Source of the DNA: Grimontia indica
GTDB taxonomy: Bacteria > Pseudomonadota > Gammaproteobacteria > Enterobacterales > Vibrionaceae
DNA: 64,000 nucleotides
Assembly: GCF_000333895.2 (NCBI RefSeq)
Contig: NZ_ANFM02000009.1
Span: 62,001-126,000 of the forward strand
Direction of reading: 5' to 3'
Below the pieces are notes generated by a model. That model ran no database searches. It was not told the origin of the DNA and saw only the letters and a program-made list of their open reading frames with translations. How positions within the stretch are numbered: position 1 is the first letter of the stretch; each line of letters starts with the position of its first letter. Positions 41,780-54,451 of this stretch are shown here, piece after piece. Made by a program: the position numbers and the translations under genes.

Positions 41780-42904
41780 ATGAAAGCGATGACATTTTTG
41801 GCGTTGCTCACGCTGGCATTGCCAACCTTGGCACTGGCTTCCGAGGCTGACCAACAGGATTGGATAGATAAGCTTCTGACAGAGCTGGGCTCGAGCGAGA
41901 CGATCAATGTCGAAGAGGGCATTGATTGGGGCGTGCTGCCGGGGCCATTTGTGAACCCAGAGCAAGGCATTGGCTTTGGTGTGGCCGCTGTGGGTCTGTA
42001 TGCGCCTTCAGACTGGGTTGAGACCACGCCTTATTCCACCGTGGCGGTGAAATCTTATGTTTCTACCTCAGGCTCCTATGGTCTCGGTATGGAAAACCGC
42101 ACCTATTTGAATGGCGATACCCTTCGTTTGTTGGCAGATGGATGGATCAGCCATGCGCCGGGCTATTACTGGGGTATTGGCCGCGATGCGGCGGAGAACA
42201 GTGATAACAAAACCGAACAGCAGGCGCAGATCCTGAAACTGTCTCCGAAGGTGTCTTATCAATTCCTGTCAGAGTCTTACATCACTGTCGGCTGGGATTT
42301 TCAGCGCCTGACTCATCAGGAGTCTGATGGGCCGATTTTGTCGGGCTCAGCGCTGGATGACGCCATCAGCAGTGGTGCTGTGATGGTACTGGAGTACGAC
42401 AGCCGGGATTTCGAACCCAATCCGGAGCGTGGCAGATTGGTCAGCGCCGAGTGGGTGTCTTACCGAGATGCGTTTGGCTCCGATTTCAACTACGACAGAT
42501 TCACGCTGAATTACCGAGAGTACCAGCGCTTGTCGAAAGACAGCATTCTGGCGTGGGATGTATATAGCCAGGGCGTGACAGGTGATGTGCCTTGGTATGC
42601 CTATTCCGAGCTTGGCAGCGACAAACGTATGCGTGGCTATTACATCGGTCAGTACCGCGACCGCTATCAGCTTTCCGCGCAGATGGAGTGGCGACACCAA
42701 TTCAATGCCCGACACGGCATGGTGACTTGGGTGGGTGCGGGCAACATCGCGCCGGATGCGGACGCATTGTTTGATAACAGTTGGTTGCCAACGGTGGGTA
42801 TTGGCTATCGCTTTGCCTTTAAACCTCGGATTAACGTGCGTTTCGATTTTGGTATCGGCAAAGACAGCAGTGGGTTCTATTTCCACATTAACGAAGCGTT
42901 CTAA
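41780..42904 (+). CDS. Omp85/BamA-TamA-like barrel protein lacking POTRA domains
   Basis: A 374-residue exported protein (signal peptide KAMTFLALLTLALPTLALA). The D15/surface-antigen barrel includes FVNPEQGIGFGVAAVGLYAP at the first strand, SYQFLSESYITVGWDFQRLT, DSRDFEPNPERGRLVSAEW and RMRGYYIGQYRDRYQLSAQM with the loop-6 RGY motif, ending in FHINEAF. No POTRA repeats fit in the roughly 35 residues before the barrel, so it is a barrel-only member and is unlikely to be BamA itself. The start with GAGGGG is preferred over one four codons upstream. It follows another barrel gene by eight bases and precedes DUF4056. Confidence 0.85.
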   Translation: MKAMTFLALLTLALPTLALASEADQQDWIDKLLTELGSSETINVEEGIDWGVLPGPFVNPEQGIGFGVAAVGLYAPSDWVETTPYSTVAVKSYVSTSGSYGLGMENRTYLNGDTLRLLADGWISHAPGYYWGIGRDAAENSDNKTEQQAQILKLSPKVSYQFLSESYITVGWDFQRLTHQESDGPILSGSALDDAISSGAVMVLEYDSRDFEPNPERGRLVSAEWVSYRDAFGSDFNYDRFTLNYREYQRLSKDSILAWDVYSQGVTGDVPWYAYSELGSDKRMRGYYIGQYRDRYQLSAQMEWRHQFNARHGMVTWVGAGNIAPDADALFDNSWLPTVGIGYRFAFKPRINVRFDFGIGKDSSGFYFHINEAF

Positions 42905-42928
42905 ACAACAATCATGATGGTGAGCTGA

Positions 42929-43990
42929 GTGAAACCTTTTGGTCGCCGCCTGTTAATGGGTGGTCTTTTTCTGAGTGTCAGCAGTGTGGCATTGGCCAAC
43001 GCACCTGTGGGTGTTCGCCCTTGCTGCGCCTTCGGTAAAGATTTAAAAGCACAGGTTGGCGGTGTGCCCGTTCCCTTCTTTTCGGTGGGCAACGTGCTGG
43101 AAGCAAAAGGTGTTGGCAACCACCAATACAATGATGGTTCGCAAGGGGTTTCCAGCAGTTTGCTGGGGATTGGCGAAGAGCATAATGGGCTTATCTTCAC
43201 CCAAAAAGGCGGTTTTATTGATACCGCCCATGTGCGTGACACGGCAGATTTCACCTATTACCTGTTCAACGAAATCCGCTATCGCATAGGGACAGACGCA
43301 GAGATTCCACTGCCCGCAGAACTTCGCGACCGCGTCATTGTTTTGAAGCGCAACGACGCCCCGTTAAAGGCGCAGGAAAAGCATGAAATCGCGGTGGATA
43401 TCGCCGGTGTCATGGCATTTCGTCTCGCCCAGTGGCATGAGATTGCGCAGTGGTTCGGCTTGGTTTCAGTGGCGGGTTTCAAAGAGCTCGCATCGGCTTA
43501 CTCGCCGGAAGATCTCTACTCCAATATGCTGGGCGCCAAGCTTGCAATGTCCATCTTGCGAGAAACACCCGATTTGACGCTGGTGGAATTTGGCGAGGCC
43601 ATGGATACCGCTTTTGCAGAAAAGCTGTCTGCGCTGGAAGCTGCGCCAGAACGTGAAACTTCTAGGCGTATTGAAGCGCTGGACGGGAAATGGTGGGACA
43701 GCACTAAGCGGTTGCCAGACAAATGGGTGCTGCTGCATCGTGACTATCATCTTGCCTTGTCTTTAACACCCAATGGTGTGGAAAACGGGGAGTGGCAATC
43801 ACTGGCTGTTGAGTTGGTGAATGGTGAGTTGCTTTCAAACTGGGCGCAATTTGAAGCAAGGGCGGCGAGAAAAGAAAACGCATTTAGTGTGTTGCCGGAT
43901 AGCCTGAAAGTAAAAACAGTGTGGACAGAATCTGACTTTCAATCGTTGGCGAATTTCGCAAAAGCGGTGGATGAAACAACCTGTCCCTAG
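42929..43990 (+). CDS. DUF4056 exported protein, GTG start
   Basis: A 353-residue protein with a signal peptide (RRLLMGGLFLSVSSVALA). DUF4056 motifs are present: PVGVRPCCAFGKDLKAQVGG, GIGEEHNGLIFTQKGGFIDT, AHVRDTADFTYYLFNEI and WHEIAQWFG. His and Glu residues in HVRD and WHEIAQWF look like a metal site, so an envelope hydrolase is possible; no activity is known to me. GTG after GGTGAG is the start. It is the last gene of the barrel-protein run, 24 bases after the Omp85-like gene, and is followed by a strong terminator. Joint function with the barrels is inferred from this order. Confidence 0.85.
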   Translation: MKPFGRRLLMGGLFLSVSSVALANAPVGVRPCCAFGKDLKAQVGGVPVPFFSVGNVLEAKGVGNHQYNDGSQGVSSSLLGIGEEHNGLIFTQKGGFIDTAHVRDTADFTYYLFNEIRYRIGTDAEIPLPAELRDRVIVLKRNDAPLKAQEKHEIAVDIAGVMAFRLAQWHEIAQWFGLVSVAGFKELASAYSPEDLYSNMLGAKLAMSILRETPDLTLVEFGEAMDTAFAEKLSALEAAPERETSRRIEALDGKWWDSTKRLPDKWVLLHRDYHLALSLTPNGVENGEWQSLAVELVNGELLSNWAQFEARAARKENAFSVLPDSLKVKTVWTESDFQSLANFAKAVDETTCP

Positions 43991-44013
43991 TAATTTCAGG
44001 TTCTCTAAAAATA

Positions 44014-44042
44014 CAAAAAGGCGACATTATGTCGCCTTTTTG
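44014..44042. terminator. Bidirectional intrinsic terminator
   Basis: CAAAAAGGCGACA and TGTCGCCTTTTTG pair perfectly around TTA, between the DUF4056 gene and the convergent dgkA. Confidence 0.92.
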
Positions 44043-44062
44043 CTTTTCTGCTGCTGAAACTA

Positions 44063-44422
44063 TCAAAACAGCAGAAATGATCCCCAGGTGATCACCACCA
44101 AAAGCAGCGCGATAAACACCGCAGCAGACCCAATATCTTTGGCTCTCCCGCTCAGCTCATGATGCTCTGGGCCGATGCGATCAACAACCGCTTCGATGGC
44201 AGAGTTAATCAGCTCTACAATCACCACGATAAACAGCGATGCCACCATCAAAAGTTGTTCAACCTGAGTCACAGGCAGAAAGAACGAAAGGGTGGTCATC
44301 ACGATCAACAGAACCAATTCCTGTCGAAATGCCGCTTCATTGTTCCATGCAGCGCGAAGTCCCTGAAAGGAGTACCCGGTGGCATGCAAAATGCGCTTCA
44401 GGCCAGTCACATTGGGTTTCAT
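44063..44422 (-). CDS. dgkA: Diacylglycerol kinase
   Basis: A 119-residue inner-membrane enzyme that phosphorylates diacylglycerol to phosphatidic acid, recycling lipid produced during envelope glycan synthesis. Three transmembrane helices follow an amphipathic N-terminus (RILHATGYSFQGLRAAWNNE AAFRQE). The active-site signature VELINSAIEAVVDRIGPEHH is intact, including the catalytic Glu and metal-binding Glu, and GRAKDIGSAAVF follows. The length matches Escherichia coli DgkA. It is transcribed singly toward the shared terminator. Confidence 0.95.
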   Translation of the reverse strand: MKPNVTGLKRILHATGYSFQGLRAAWNNEAAFRQELVLLIVMTTLSFFLPVTQVEQLLMVASLFIVVIVELINSAIEAVVDRIGPEHHELSGRAKDIGSAAVFIALLLVVITWGSFLLF

Positions 44423-44701
44423 CTATGGAAATCTCAGGTTCTCGAACAAAGCGTTATTTTGCGCGTGAATAAGAGAAATATCCATGCTTTTAGCTGATTA
44501 ACTTTGTGCTGCTTTTTACCGAAATAAGTACCAAATCAACGTGAACCGAACAGCTGCAGTGTGTTTTTTGTTCACTATCACTGATGATTTAAGTCTGGCT
44601 TCGAAGAAGCCAGTAAAAAGGACAATTTCTCTAAGCACCCACAGGTCAATGGAGCCTGGATGTCGGGTGCTGCATTAAAAACCTCACTTAAGGACAAAAC
44701 C

Positions 44702-45520
44702 ATGTTCCAACAAGCAGTAAAATGGACGCTCTATTTCTTCATGATCTGTGTGGTTGGCTTTGCACAGGCCGCCTCAGACAAATCTCTCAATGCCTTACTC
44801 AACGCCGCAGGCGTGGATGAGATGGTGAACCAGTTCCCGGCAACGGTGAAACTGGGTATTCTCGAAGCCCAGCAACAACAGGGCGCGTTATCAGAAAAAG
44901 AAGTCAACGCCATGTTGCAGGCTGCAGATGAAACCATCGTGCCGGCTAACATCCTTTCCGGCATTCGTCAGTCCCTTTCTGGCGCTATGGATGATGAACA
45001 AATCGCGACGCTGATGCGCTGGTATGAATCCCCGCTGGGGAAGGCGTTTACGGAGGCTGAGGCAAAAAGCGGGACGGAAGAGGCATTCGCCGCTATGTCT
45101 GCTGAGGCTCCGGTTTTGATGAAAAACCAGCAGCTTATTGCCCAGGTACAGAAAATCGATCAACTGCTCAATGCGACCAATATTACCGTTAACTTTTATG
45201 AGCAAGTTCAGTTGGCGATTTTTGCGGGGTTGATGTCAGCACTTCAACCTGATGTCCCATTGGATATGGACAACATGAAACAAGAGCTGGGTGCGATTCG
45301 TCAGCAATCCACTGCTAACGTGCAGCAGATGGTTACGGTTTCTCTGGCTTATGCTTACAAAGACTTTACGGCGGAAGAGTTGGATCAATATATCGCGTTT
45401 CTTTCCACGCCTGATGCAAACCGTTTCAACCAAATTGCGGTGAAAAGCATGATCAATGAGCTGGAAGCGAGCTTTATGGCATGGGCGAAAAGAGTGGGAG
45501 CAATAACGAAGGAAAAATAA
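44702..45520 (+). CDS. DUF2059 exported protein
   Basis: A 272-residue protein with a signal peptide (FQQAVKWTLYFFMICVVGFA, cut after QAA). The rest is alpha-helical. IATLMRWYESPLGKAFTEAE and AYAKDFT-like AYKDFTAEELDQYIAFLSTP are the signature of DUF2059, usually one copy of 50-60 residues; two related copies are visible here (about 105-165 and 220-265). Likely periplasmic, function unknown. The ATG with AAGGAC is chosen; an upstream ATG would bury the signal peptide. About 280 bases of non-coding sequence precede it and a terminator follows. Confidence 0.82.
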   Translation: MFQQAVKWTLYFFMICVVGFAQAASDKSLNALLNAAGVDEMVNQFPATVKLGILEAQQQQGALSEKEVNAMLQAADETIVPANILSGIRQSLSGAMDDEQIATLMRWYESPLGKAFTEAEAKSGTEEAFAAMSAEAPVLMKNQQLIAQVQKIDQLLNATNITVNFYEQVQLAIFAGLMSALQPDVPLDMDNMKQELGAIRQQSTANVQQMVTVSLAYAYKDFTAEELDQYIAFLSTPDANRFNQIAVKSMINELEASFMAWAKRVGAITKEK

Positions 45521-45534
45521 CCTTTTCTCGAAAC

Positions 45535-45568
45535 AAAAAACGCCGCGATGAGCGGCGTTTTCTTTTTG
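45535..45568. terminator. Bidirectional intrinsic terminator
   Basis: AAAACGCCGC and GCGGCGTTTT pair around GATGA, flanked by A and T runs, between the DUF2059 gene and the convergent glutaredoxin-like gene. Confidence 0.92.
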
Positions 45569-45581
45569 CTGAAATCAGCGG

Positions 45582-45845
45582 TTACTTAGCAAAGTTCTCT
45601 TCGAAGTACTCGATGATGTCGTCAGACTCATACATCCACTCGACCGTGCCATCGTCCTGCTCGATGCGAAGGCAAGGTACCATTCCGCGGCCACCTTCAG
45701 TGACCAACTCCTGGTAAGCTTCTCTGTCCGCACCTACATCAACCAGTGCCACATCAAGATTCATCATCTTCAGTGCCGCACGGACTTTGAGGCAGAAAGG
45801 GCAGTAGTTTTTGTGGTAAAGGTTGTGAGCATTTAAATCAGGCAT
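45582..45845 (-). CDS. Glutaredoxin/GST-N-terminal-like thiol protein
   Basis: An 87-residue thioredoxin-fold protein starting MPDLNAHNLYHKNYCPFCLK. CPFC is a dithiol active site placed after the first strand as in glutaredoxins. GRGMVPCLRIEQ carries the cis-Pro (VP) needed for glutathione binding and ESDDIIEYFEENFAK is the C-terminal helix, similar to the N-terminal domain of Grx2/GST proteins. It probably reduces disulfides or glutathione adducts in the cytosol. AGGAAG precedes the chosen ATG. A longer frame reaching into the upstream SDR gene has no such site. Confidence 0.88.
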   Translation of the reverse strand: MPDLNAHNLYHKNYCPFCLKVRAALKMMNLDVALVDVGADREAYQELVTEGGRGMVPCLRIEQDDGTVEWMYESDDIIEYFEENFAK

Positions 45846-45934
45846 ACTTCTTCCTTTTTTATTGTGAATGGTCTTGCTCGGCATAAGACCCGTGTTTTTG
45901 AATATTTTATTCATTGCTAAAGTAATAAGTTTCA

Positions 45935-46636
45935 TCACCACGGAATCTCTTGTCCTTGGTAATTCAGAAAACGTCCACTGTCTTTCGCTTCAAGCCCTTC
46001 CAACACGGCATAAAGTCCCTGTGCAGATTCTTCCGCTGAAATGAGCGCATTTGGTCCACCCATCTCGGTTTGCACCCAGCCAGGATGCAATGCGATAGCG
46101 ATAATGCCCTGTGAAGACAAATCGTTGGAGAGGCTTTTCACCACAGAATTGAGCGCCGCTTTGGACGATCGGTAGATATAACCGCCCCCTGAGGTGTTTT
46201 CCGCCATGCTACCCACTTTGGACGAAACTGCTGCAAAGGTGCCTTTGGCTGCTAGAAGGTGGGGATAAAAGGCTTGTGCAATTTTGAGTGGCGCAATCGT
46301 GTTGATTTCCAGCACCTTGCGCCATTCATCCATGTCGGTATTGCCAAACCCATAGCCTTTGGGACCATAGTATCCGGCATTGTTGAGGATAAGGTGGAAC
46401 TGCTTATCCGAGAGCGACTGGGCCAGCGCATCAACTGCGGCGTGGTCTGTGACATCCAGCGTATGGATACTCAGCGAATCATATTTCGTGGTGAGCGAGT
46501 TGAGCTCTGCGGCTTCGAATGGCTGACGGCAGCAGGCATCGACGTGCCAGCCTGCGTCGAGATAACGTTGAGTGAGTGCGAGTCCAATACCGCGGTTGGC
46601 CCCCGTGATGAGCATGTGTTTGGTAACATTGGCCAT
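45935..46636 (-). CDS. SDR-family NAD(P)-dependent oxidoreductase
   Basis: A 233-residue short-chain dehydrogenase. HMLITGANRGIGLALTQRYL is the TGxxxGIG cofactor motif, LILNNAGYYG the NNAG motif, and SSKVGSMAENTSGGGYIYRSSKAA includes the catalytic Ser, Tyr and Lys (SS, YRSSK) in classical SDR spacing. IALHPGWVQTEMGG follows. It resembles the CsgA/carbonyl-reductase-like subgroup; substrate unknown. The second ATG, six bases after AGGGA, is preferred. The gene is 89 bases upstream of the glutaredoxin-like gene on the same strand; co-expression is possible. Confidence 0.9.
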   Translation of the reverse strand: MANVTKHMLITGANRGIGLALTQRYLDAGWHVDACCRQPFEAAELNSLTTKYDSLSIHTLDVTDHAAVDALAQSLSDKQFHLILNNAGYYGPKGYGFGNTDMDEWRKVLEINTIAPLKIAQAFYPHLLAAKGTFAAVSSKVGSMAENTSGGGYIYRSSKAALNSVVKSLSNDLSSQGIIAIALHPGWVQTEMGGPNALISAEESAQGLYAVLEGLEAKDSGRFLNYQGQEIPW

Positions 46637-46707
46637 CGTCATTCCCTAAGCTTGGGTATCAAAGTGATGGCCATGGTAGCAAATTCTCAGCAAAACAGAC
46701 TTTGCTG

Positions 46708-49824
<3,117 letters not shown>

Positions 49825-49846
49825 TCAATGCGGGGCCATGAAACGA

Positions 49847-51994
49847 TTACGGTTCAACGGTAAAGGACAACAACATGGCACTTTCTGGGTCCATTACTGG
49901 CAAGCTTAGTCCAATTTGGCTTAGCTGATCGCCGTTAACGACCGGCATTTTTTCAATCCAGACAGGAAGATGCTTCATCGTCTTGCTAAAAGCCGTGGGG
50001 GCATCGACCACCTCGACACGGTAGCGTTTTTCCTTGCAAAGAACGGGTAATCGCAGTCGTTGTCCAAGCGCATGTTCCTGCATGGAGAGTTGCACGACGG
50101 CCAACAGGACCACGCTGTCATCCATCACACCGTAGATATGGGTACCGGAATCCACAGATGGCAACACAAAGCTGGTGCCGCTGTGTAGCAGAGGGCGATA
50201 TTGCTTGTGGAGCGCGATGTATTTGGAAAATGCGCGGAGCTCGCAATCCTCTAGCCCTTGGGGGTCAAGTTCCGCACCCATATGGCCAAACAAGGCGGTA
50301 ATGCCCCGAAGTGACATGTCATGGCAGCGTCTGGTGGTGTGGCTCAGTCTGGGGCCAATGTGGCTGCCCATCACTTCCGGCGGGAAAAACAGCTGCATGC
50401 CGCGTTGGATAGTTTGGCGTTCTAACGCATCGTTGCAGTCGGAAGTCCAGAACCTATGGGTGCGTTTCAGCACTTCATAATCCACGCGACCACCGCCGGA
50501 TGCGCACGATTCAATTTCTACATAAGGGTGTTTCTCACGAAGTGCATCAATCAGACGATAATACGCCAGCGTCTGGCCGTGATACGCGGCACTGCCTTGG
50601 TGTGCGGCTTGCACCAGCTCGCGGTTCATGTCCCACTTTAGGTAGCCAATATGATGATCGGTTAGCAGGCTGTCGAGTGATGACAACAGGTAGTTAAACG
50701 CGTCGGGGTTCTGTAAATCGAGCACAAACTGATGACGTCCAGCCGGCTGTTGATAACCGAGCTCATCCATACCCAGCATCCATTCTGGATGGGCGCGGAA
50801 AAGCGCAGAGTTTTTGCTGACCATTTCCGGTTCCACCCAAAGGCCAAACTCCATCCCTAGCTGGTTAATGTGTTCGATAACCGGCTTTAACCCTTCAGGG
50901 TACTTGCGCTTGTCCACCTGCCAGTCACCCAAGGCACGGGTATCATCATCTCGGTTGGTGAACCAGCCGTCATCGAGAATAAAGCGCTCAACACCGAGTC
51001 TGGCGACGGCCGTGGCCATTTCCATAATGCGTTGGGGCTCGTGGTCAAAGTAGATCCCTTCCCAGGTATTAAAATGTACAGGGCGCAGTTTTGATTGTGG
51101 AAAGCTCAGGATTTGATGGCGTACAAATTGGTGGAAGCGCTGCATCATGCCGTTAAGACCTTCTGCACTGAAGACGGCATACAAGTCGGGGGTGGCGAAG
51201 CTGTCTCCGGGGGCAAGGCTGATTTCACCCGCTGCCAACAGTGCCTCGGCTTGCAGGTAGCGCCTGCCATCACTTTTCACCTGCGCCTGAATGCGGTGAT
51301 TACCGCTCCAGCCCAAGTGCATGCCAATGAGATTGCCACTCAGTTCGTGGGTTTCTTTTTGCAAAGCGACCAATCCCGGGAAAGACTCATGGGATGTACG
51401 ACCTCGGCGGTTTTCCTGCACAAAGCCTCCGTGTTTGAACGAGAGGCGTTGCTGTTGGAACTCGTGGGGCCATCGGCCATGGAAGCTGATCAGATCGAGA
51501 AAATCGTCATCGACTGGCAATGTCAGCGCGAGCCGTTGAAGGGAATAATTCGTCGTTCCGGTATTCGTCAGTGTGTGGTTCAGCGTCAGCACGTCGCTGT
51601 CTTCATCCAGAACAAGCTTGGTGCAAACCTCAAGCCCAGAACGGGGATCGCTTAGGAGAAGTTGTGTGCTGCCCGGAGAGGTGGTAACAGACATCAATTC
51701 AAAGACCGGTGCCCAGTCTTTTCCATCACGGTGCCCTTCAATGCCCGGGCTGCCAAAATCGCCGCGGCCTTGTTCTGGGAGTAAGGCCAGTGGCATGGCT
51801 TCATCGAGCCTTGCCTGTCCAACCGGAAGGTCAAAAAGCGAATCATTGAGTGACGTATCGGCATCAATTTTCTTGCCCCAGTAAACCATGGCGGGGACAG
51901 GCTTCAACATCAGAATCAGGCTGGTATGCGCGGATTGCAAATGAACGACGTTTTCAGGCGACGCTTCGCTTCCTTTCGTGGACATATTAGCCAT
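49847..51994 (-). CDS. Alpha-galactosidase (GH36)
   Basis: A 715-residue GH36 enzyme releasing alpha-1,6-linked galactose from melibiose, raffinose or galactomannan fragments. After a beta-sandwich N-terminal domain, the TIM barrel holds ERFILDDGWFTNRDDDTRAL, the nucleophile Asp455 in YLKWDMNRELV, ESCASGGGRVDYEVL and the acid/base Asp519 in FWTSDCNDALERQ. No signal peptide is present, so it acts on imported oligosaccharides. Its length is normal for AgaA/RafA-type enzymes. An AAGGGA site lies eight bases before the ATG. It sits between the LacI-type regulator and lacZ. Confidence 0.95.
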   Translation of the reverse strand: MANMSTKGSEASPENVVHLQSAHTSLILMLKPVPAMVYWGKKIDADTSLNDSLFDLPVGQARLDEAMPLALLPEQGRGDFGSPGIEGHRDGKDWAPVFELMSVTTSPGSTQLLLSDPRSGLEVCTKLVLDEDSDVLTLNHTLTNTGTTNYSLQRLALTLPVDDDFLDLISFHGRWPHEFQQQRLSFKHGGFVQENRRGRTSHESFPGLVALQKETHELSGNLIGMHLGWSGNHRIQAQVKSDGRRYLQAEALLAAGEISLAPGDSFATPDLYAVFSAEGLNGMMQRFHQFVRHQILSFPQSKLRPVHFNTWEGIYFDHEPQRIMEMATAVARLGVERFILDDGWFTNRDDDTRALGDWQVDKRKYPEGLKPVIEHINQLGMEFGLWVEPEMVSKNSALFRAHPEWMLGMDELGYQQPAGRHQFVLDLQNPDAFNYLLSSLDSLLTDHHIGYLKWDMNRELVQAAHQGSAAYHGQTLAYYRLIDALREKHPYVEIESCASGGGRVDYEVLKRTHRFWTSDCNDALERQTIQRGMQLFFPPEVMGSHIGPRLSHTTRRCHDMSLRGITALFGHMGAELDPQGLEDCELRAFSKYIALHKQYRPLLHSGTSFVLPSVDSGTHIYGVMDDSVVLLAVVQLSMQEHALGQRLRLPVLCKEKRYRVEVVDAPTAFSKTMKHLPVWIEKMPVVNGDQLSQIGLSLPVMDPESAMLLSFTVEP

Positions 51995-52038
51995 GAATCC
52001 ATTCCCTTTGTTGGCGTCTTCGCGCCTGATAAACGGCG

Positions 52039-53049
52039 CTATTCGCTATACTCGGCGACAGAGCTTCTTGTAATCAGTATGGGTGTGTAGCTGCCTTTTT
52101 CTTCTGGAACCGGCTGTTGGATTGATAATGCGATAGCCTGCTCTGCAGCTAGGGCGGCCATTTGTTCAATCGGATAGCGCACTGATGTGAGTTTCGGGTG
52201 GAGATAGCGGGCGATGAGGCTGTCATCAAAGCCCACGACCGAGACATCCTCCGGTACACGATAACCGCGGTCGGTCAGTGCGGTGATGGCACCGGCTGCC
52301 ATGACATCGTTGTAGCAAAATACTGCGCTGAGGTGTTCGTTATCCGTCATCAGCTTTGCCATAGCGCGCTCGCCACCGGTTTCTTCTGGTGTATCAAAGG
52401 CCATCATAACCGGGTGGGTCTCATCGGTGACGCGATAGGTATTCAGCGCGTCCTCATAGCCTTTCTGACGCTGCACCGTATCTTCGATGGAGTGACTGGA
52501 ACCGATATACGCCACATAGCGGTGACCCTTTTCGATGAGATGTTCGGTGGCCAAATAAGCGCCGCGATAGTTGTCGAGGTAGATGCAACGATCTTCCAAA
52601 CCCGGGATCAAACGGTTGATAAAGACGATTGAACCATGCTCTTCCGCAAAGGCGCGGAGTGTGTCGTCATCCAGCGCTTTGCTGTGCACGATCAGCGAGG
52701 CGACCTGATTCTGGATCAGCGATTCAATGGCCTGCTTCTCCCTTGCAGCGTCGTGGTAGCCGTTACCAATCAAGAGATGATGACCTTGCCTGTGGGCAAT
52801 GGTATCAACGTGTTTGACCAAGGAGCCAAAAAAGGGGTCAGACACGTCCGCCACAACAACACCAATCGCTCGACTTCGCTTGCTGACCAAGGTGCGTGCT
52901 GCGGCATTCGGACGGTAGCCCAGTTCGCGCATGGTTCGTTTTACCAAATCGGCGGTATCGGATTTGGTGAGCGGCGAGCCGTTGATCACACGGGAGACCG
53001 TGGCAACTGACACGCCTGCCTTGCGCGCGACGTCTTTAATGGTTGCCAT
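52039..53049 (-). CDS. LacI/GalR-family transcriptional regulator
   Basis: A 336-residue repressor-type protein. The N-terminal helix-turn-helix is ATIKDVARKAGVSVATVSRV with hinge helix YRPNAAARTLVSKRSRAIGV. The effector-binding domain has the sugar-type PBP1 fold (NRLIPGLEDRCIYLDNYRGA, YIGSSHSIEDTVQRQKGYED, VPEDVSVVGFDDSLIARYLH). It is most like GalR/GalS and probably responds to galactose or a galactoside. It lies between the ABC ATPase and alpha-galactosidase genes. The palindrome at 54318-54331 in the divergent promoter is its likely operator. Confidence 0.94.
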   Translation of the reverse strand: MATIKDVARKAGVSVATVSRVINGSPLTKSDTADLVKRTMRELGYRPNAAARTLVSKRSRAIGVVVADVSDPFFGSLVKHVDTIAHRQGHHLLIGNGYHDAAREKQAIESLIQNQVASLIVHSKALDDDTLRAFAEEHGSIVFINRLIPGLEDRCIYLDNYRGAYLATEHLIEKGHRYVAYIGSSHSIEDTVQRQKGYEDALNTYRVTDETHPVMMAFDTPEETGGERAMAKLMTDNEHLSAVFCYNDVMAAGAITALTDRGYRVPEDVSVVGFDDSLIARYLHPKLTSVRYPIEQMAALAAEQAIALSIQQPVPEEKGSYTPILITRSSVAEYSE

Positions 53050-53091
53050 TAAGAAGATCTCCTATCAAATTGCCTGAAAGCGGCATTGTCA

Positions 53092-54225
53092 TTACTCCTG
53101 CGCGTTGGCAGTGAGTGGTGCAGGGTCTTCCTCGCCTTCCGGACGATGGGTTAATGCCTGTTCGTTGCTGTTGAACAGGTGAATGTCGTCCGGAGAACAG
53201 TGCAGGGAGACGGTCTGGAAAGCTTTCACGGCGTTGTCACCGGGAATGTGAACCTTGAATCCGTCTTCACCGCAATATTGGCCGAACAGGTAAGTACTGT
53301 TGCCAAGGCGTTCCACCACTTCACTATGAAACTGGAAATTAAAGCCCGGGCCTTCGCCAATCTGAATATGTTCAGGCCGGATGCCGACGGTCACTGCTTC
53401 GCCTTCGCTGACCTCTCGGGCAACCCTGACAGTCAGGGTTTGGCCGTCAGGCATAGCGACAGCGACCTCATTGCCGTTGATGGCAGAAATGCGGCCGGGG
53501 ACAAAATTCATTTTCGGTGAACCGATGAAACCTGCCACGAACAGATTGGCGGGATTGTGATATAGCGCCAAAGGTGAGCCAACTTGCTCCACATTTCCGG
53601 CTCGCAGCACCACGATTTTGTCGGCAAGCGTCATGGCTTCGACCTGATCGTGGGTCACGTAAATCATGGTGTTGCCAAGTTCCTGATGAAGCTTGGCAAT
53701 CTGCAGACGCATTTCAACGCGAAGTTCCGCATCCAGGTTAGAGAGCGGTTCATCGAACAGGAAGACTTTTGGATCCCGCACAATAGCGCGACCAATCGCC
53801 ACACGCTGGCGTTGACCACCAGACAATGCTTTGGGTTTTCTGTCCAGCAGGGCTTCAAGTTGCAGGGTTTTGGCAGCACGGTCGACGTGCTTGTCGATTT
53901 CCGCTTTGTCGACGCCGTTCATTTTCAGGCCAAAACCCATGTTTTCCCGCACCGTCATGTGAGGGTAAAGCGCATAAGACTGGAACACCATGGCGACACC
54001 ACGGTCTGCCGGGTCAACATCATTCACCTCTGTGCCATCGATGGAGATGGTGCCATCAGAAATGGTTTCAAGACCCGCAATCAGGCGCAGCAACGTAGAC
54101 TTGCCACAACCGGAAGGGCCAACAAACACCACGAACTCTCCTCCGCTGATATCCAGGTCGATACCGTGAATCGTTTCGATTTTACCGAAGCGCTTAATAA
54201 CTTTTCTCAGTGTGATGTCGGCCAT
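53092..54225 (-). CDS. Sugar ABC transporter ATPase (MalK/UgpC/MsmK type)
   Basis: A 377-residue ATPase. [20 protein letters not shown] is the Walker A motif, [14 protein letters not shown] the Q-loop, [15 protein letters not shown] the signature, [16 protein letters not shown] the Walker B and D-loop, and YVTHDQ the switch His. The C-terminal roughly 130 residues form the TOBE/OB regulatory domain typical of CUT1 transporters ([16 protein letters not shown]). It energises the two permeases encoded divergently across the promoter region. The second ATG, with AGGGA seven to eight bases upstream, is preferred over the start six codons earlier. Confidence 0.95.
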   Translation of the reverse strand: MADITLRKVIKRFGKIETIHGIDLDISGGEFVVFVGPSGCGKSTLLRLIAGLETISDGTISIDGTEVNDVDPADRGVAMVFQSYALYPHMTVRENMGFGLKMNGVDKAEIDKHVDRAAKTLQLEALLDRKPKALSGGQRQRVAIGRAIVRDPKVFLFDEPLSNLDAELRVEMRLQIAKLHQELGNTMIYVTHDQVEAMTLADKIVVLRAGNVEQVGSPLALYHNPANLFVAGFIGSPKMNFVPGRISAINGNEVAVAMPDGQTLTVRVAREVSEGEAVTVGIRPEHIQIGEGPGFNFQFHSEVVERLGNSTYLFGQYCGEDGFKVHIPGDNAVKAFQTVSLHCSPDDIHLFNSNEQALTHRPEGEEDPAPLTANAQE

Positions 54226-54317
54226 ACCGCGGTCCCTATGCAATCAGTTTCTTTTTGGTGATTCGAATTTCGTCGTTTCGGTCACCCTTTTCTAAAAATA
54301 GGCGGTTTTTCGACGAA

Positions 54318-54331
54318 TGGAAACGTTTACA
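54318..54331. promoter_or_regulatory. LacI/GalR-type operator in the divergent galactoside promoter region
   Basis: TGGAAACGTTTACA is a near-perfect 14-bp palindrome around a central CG, differing from symmetry at one position per arm. AAACGTTT cores are typical of LacI/GalR-family operators. It lies between the divergent ATPase and permease starts. The regulator encoded two genes away is the obvious candidate; repression of both transcripts from one site is inferred. Confidence 0.7.
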
Positions 54332-54451
54332 TTGTCGATTTTGTGAACTAGTTTTAAACAACGAACTCGCGTTGGTTACATTTCGGTAACAAAAAATGCG
54401 TCGGATATCGCGCGTTGTTGGTTCATCAACGTTAGAAAAACAGGACGTAAT

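Noticed and set aside
54340-54360. Possible CRP half-site (TTGTGAAC) in the galactoside promoter region.
   Set aside because: The second half-site (TCACA) is absent; only one arm is present.
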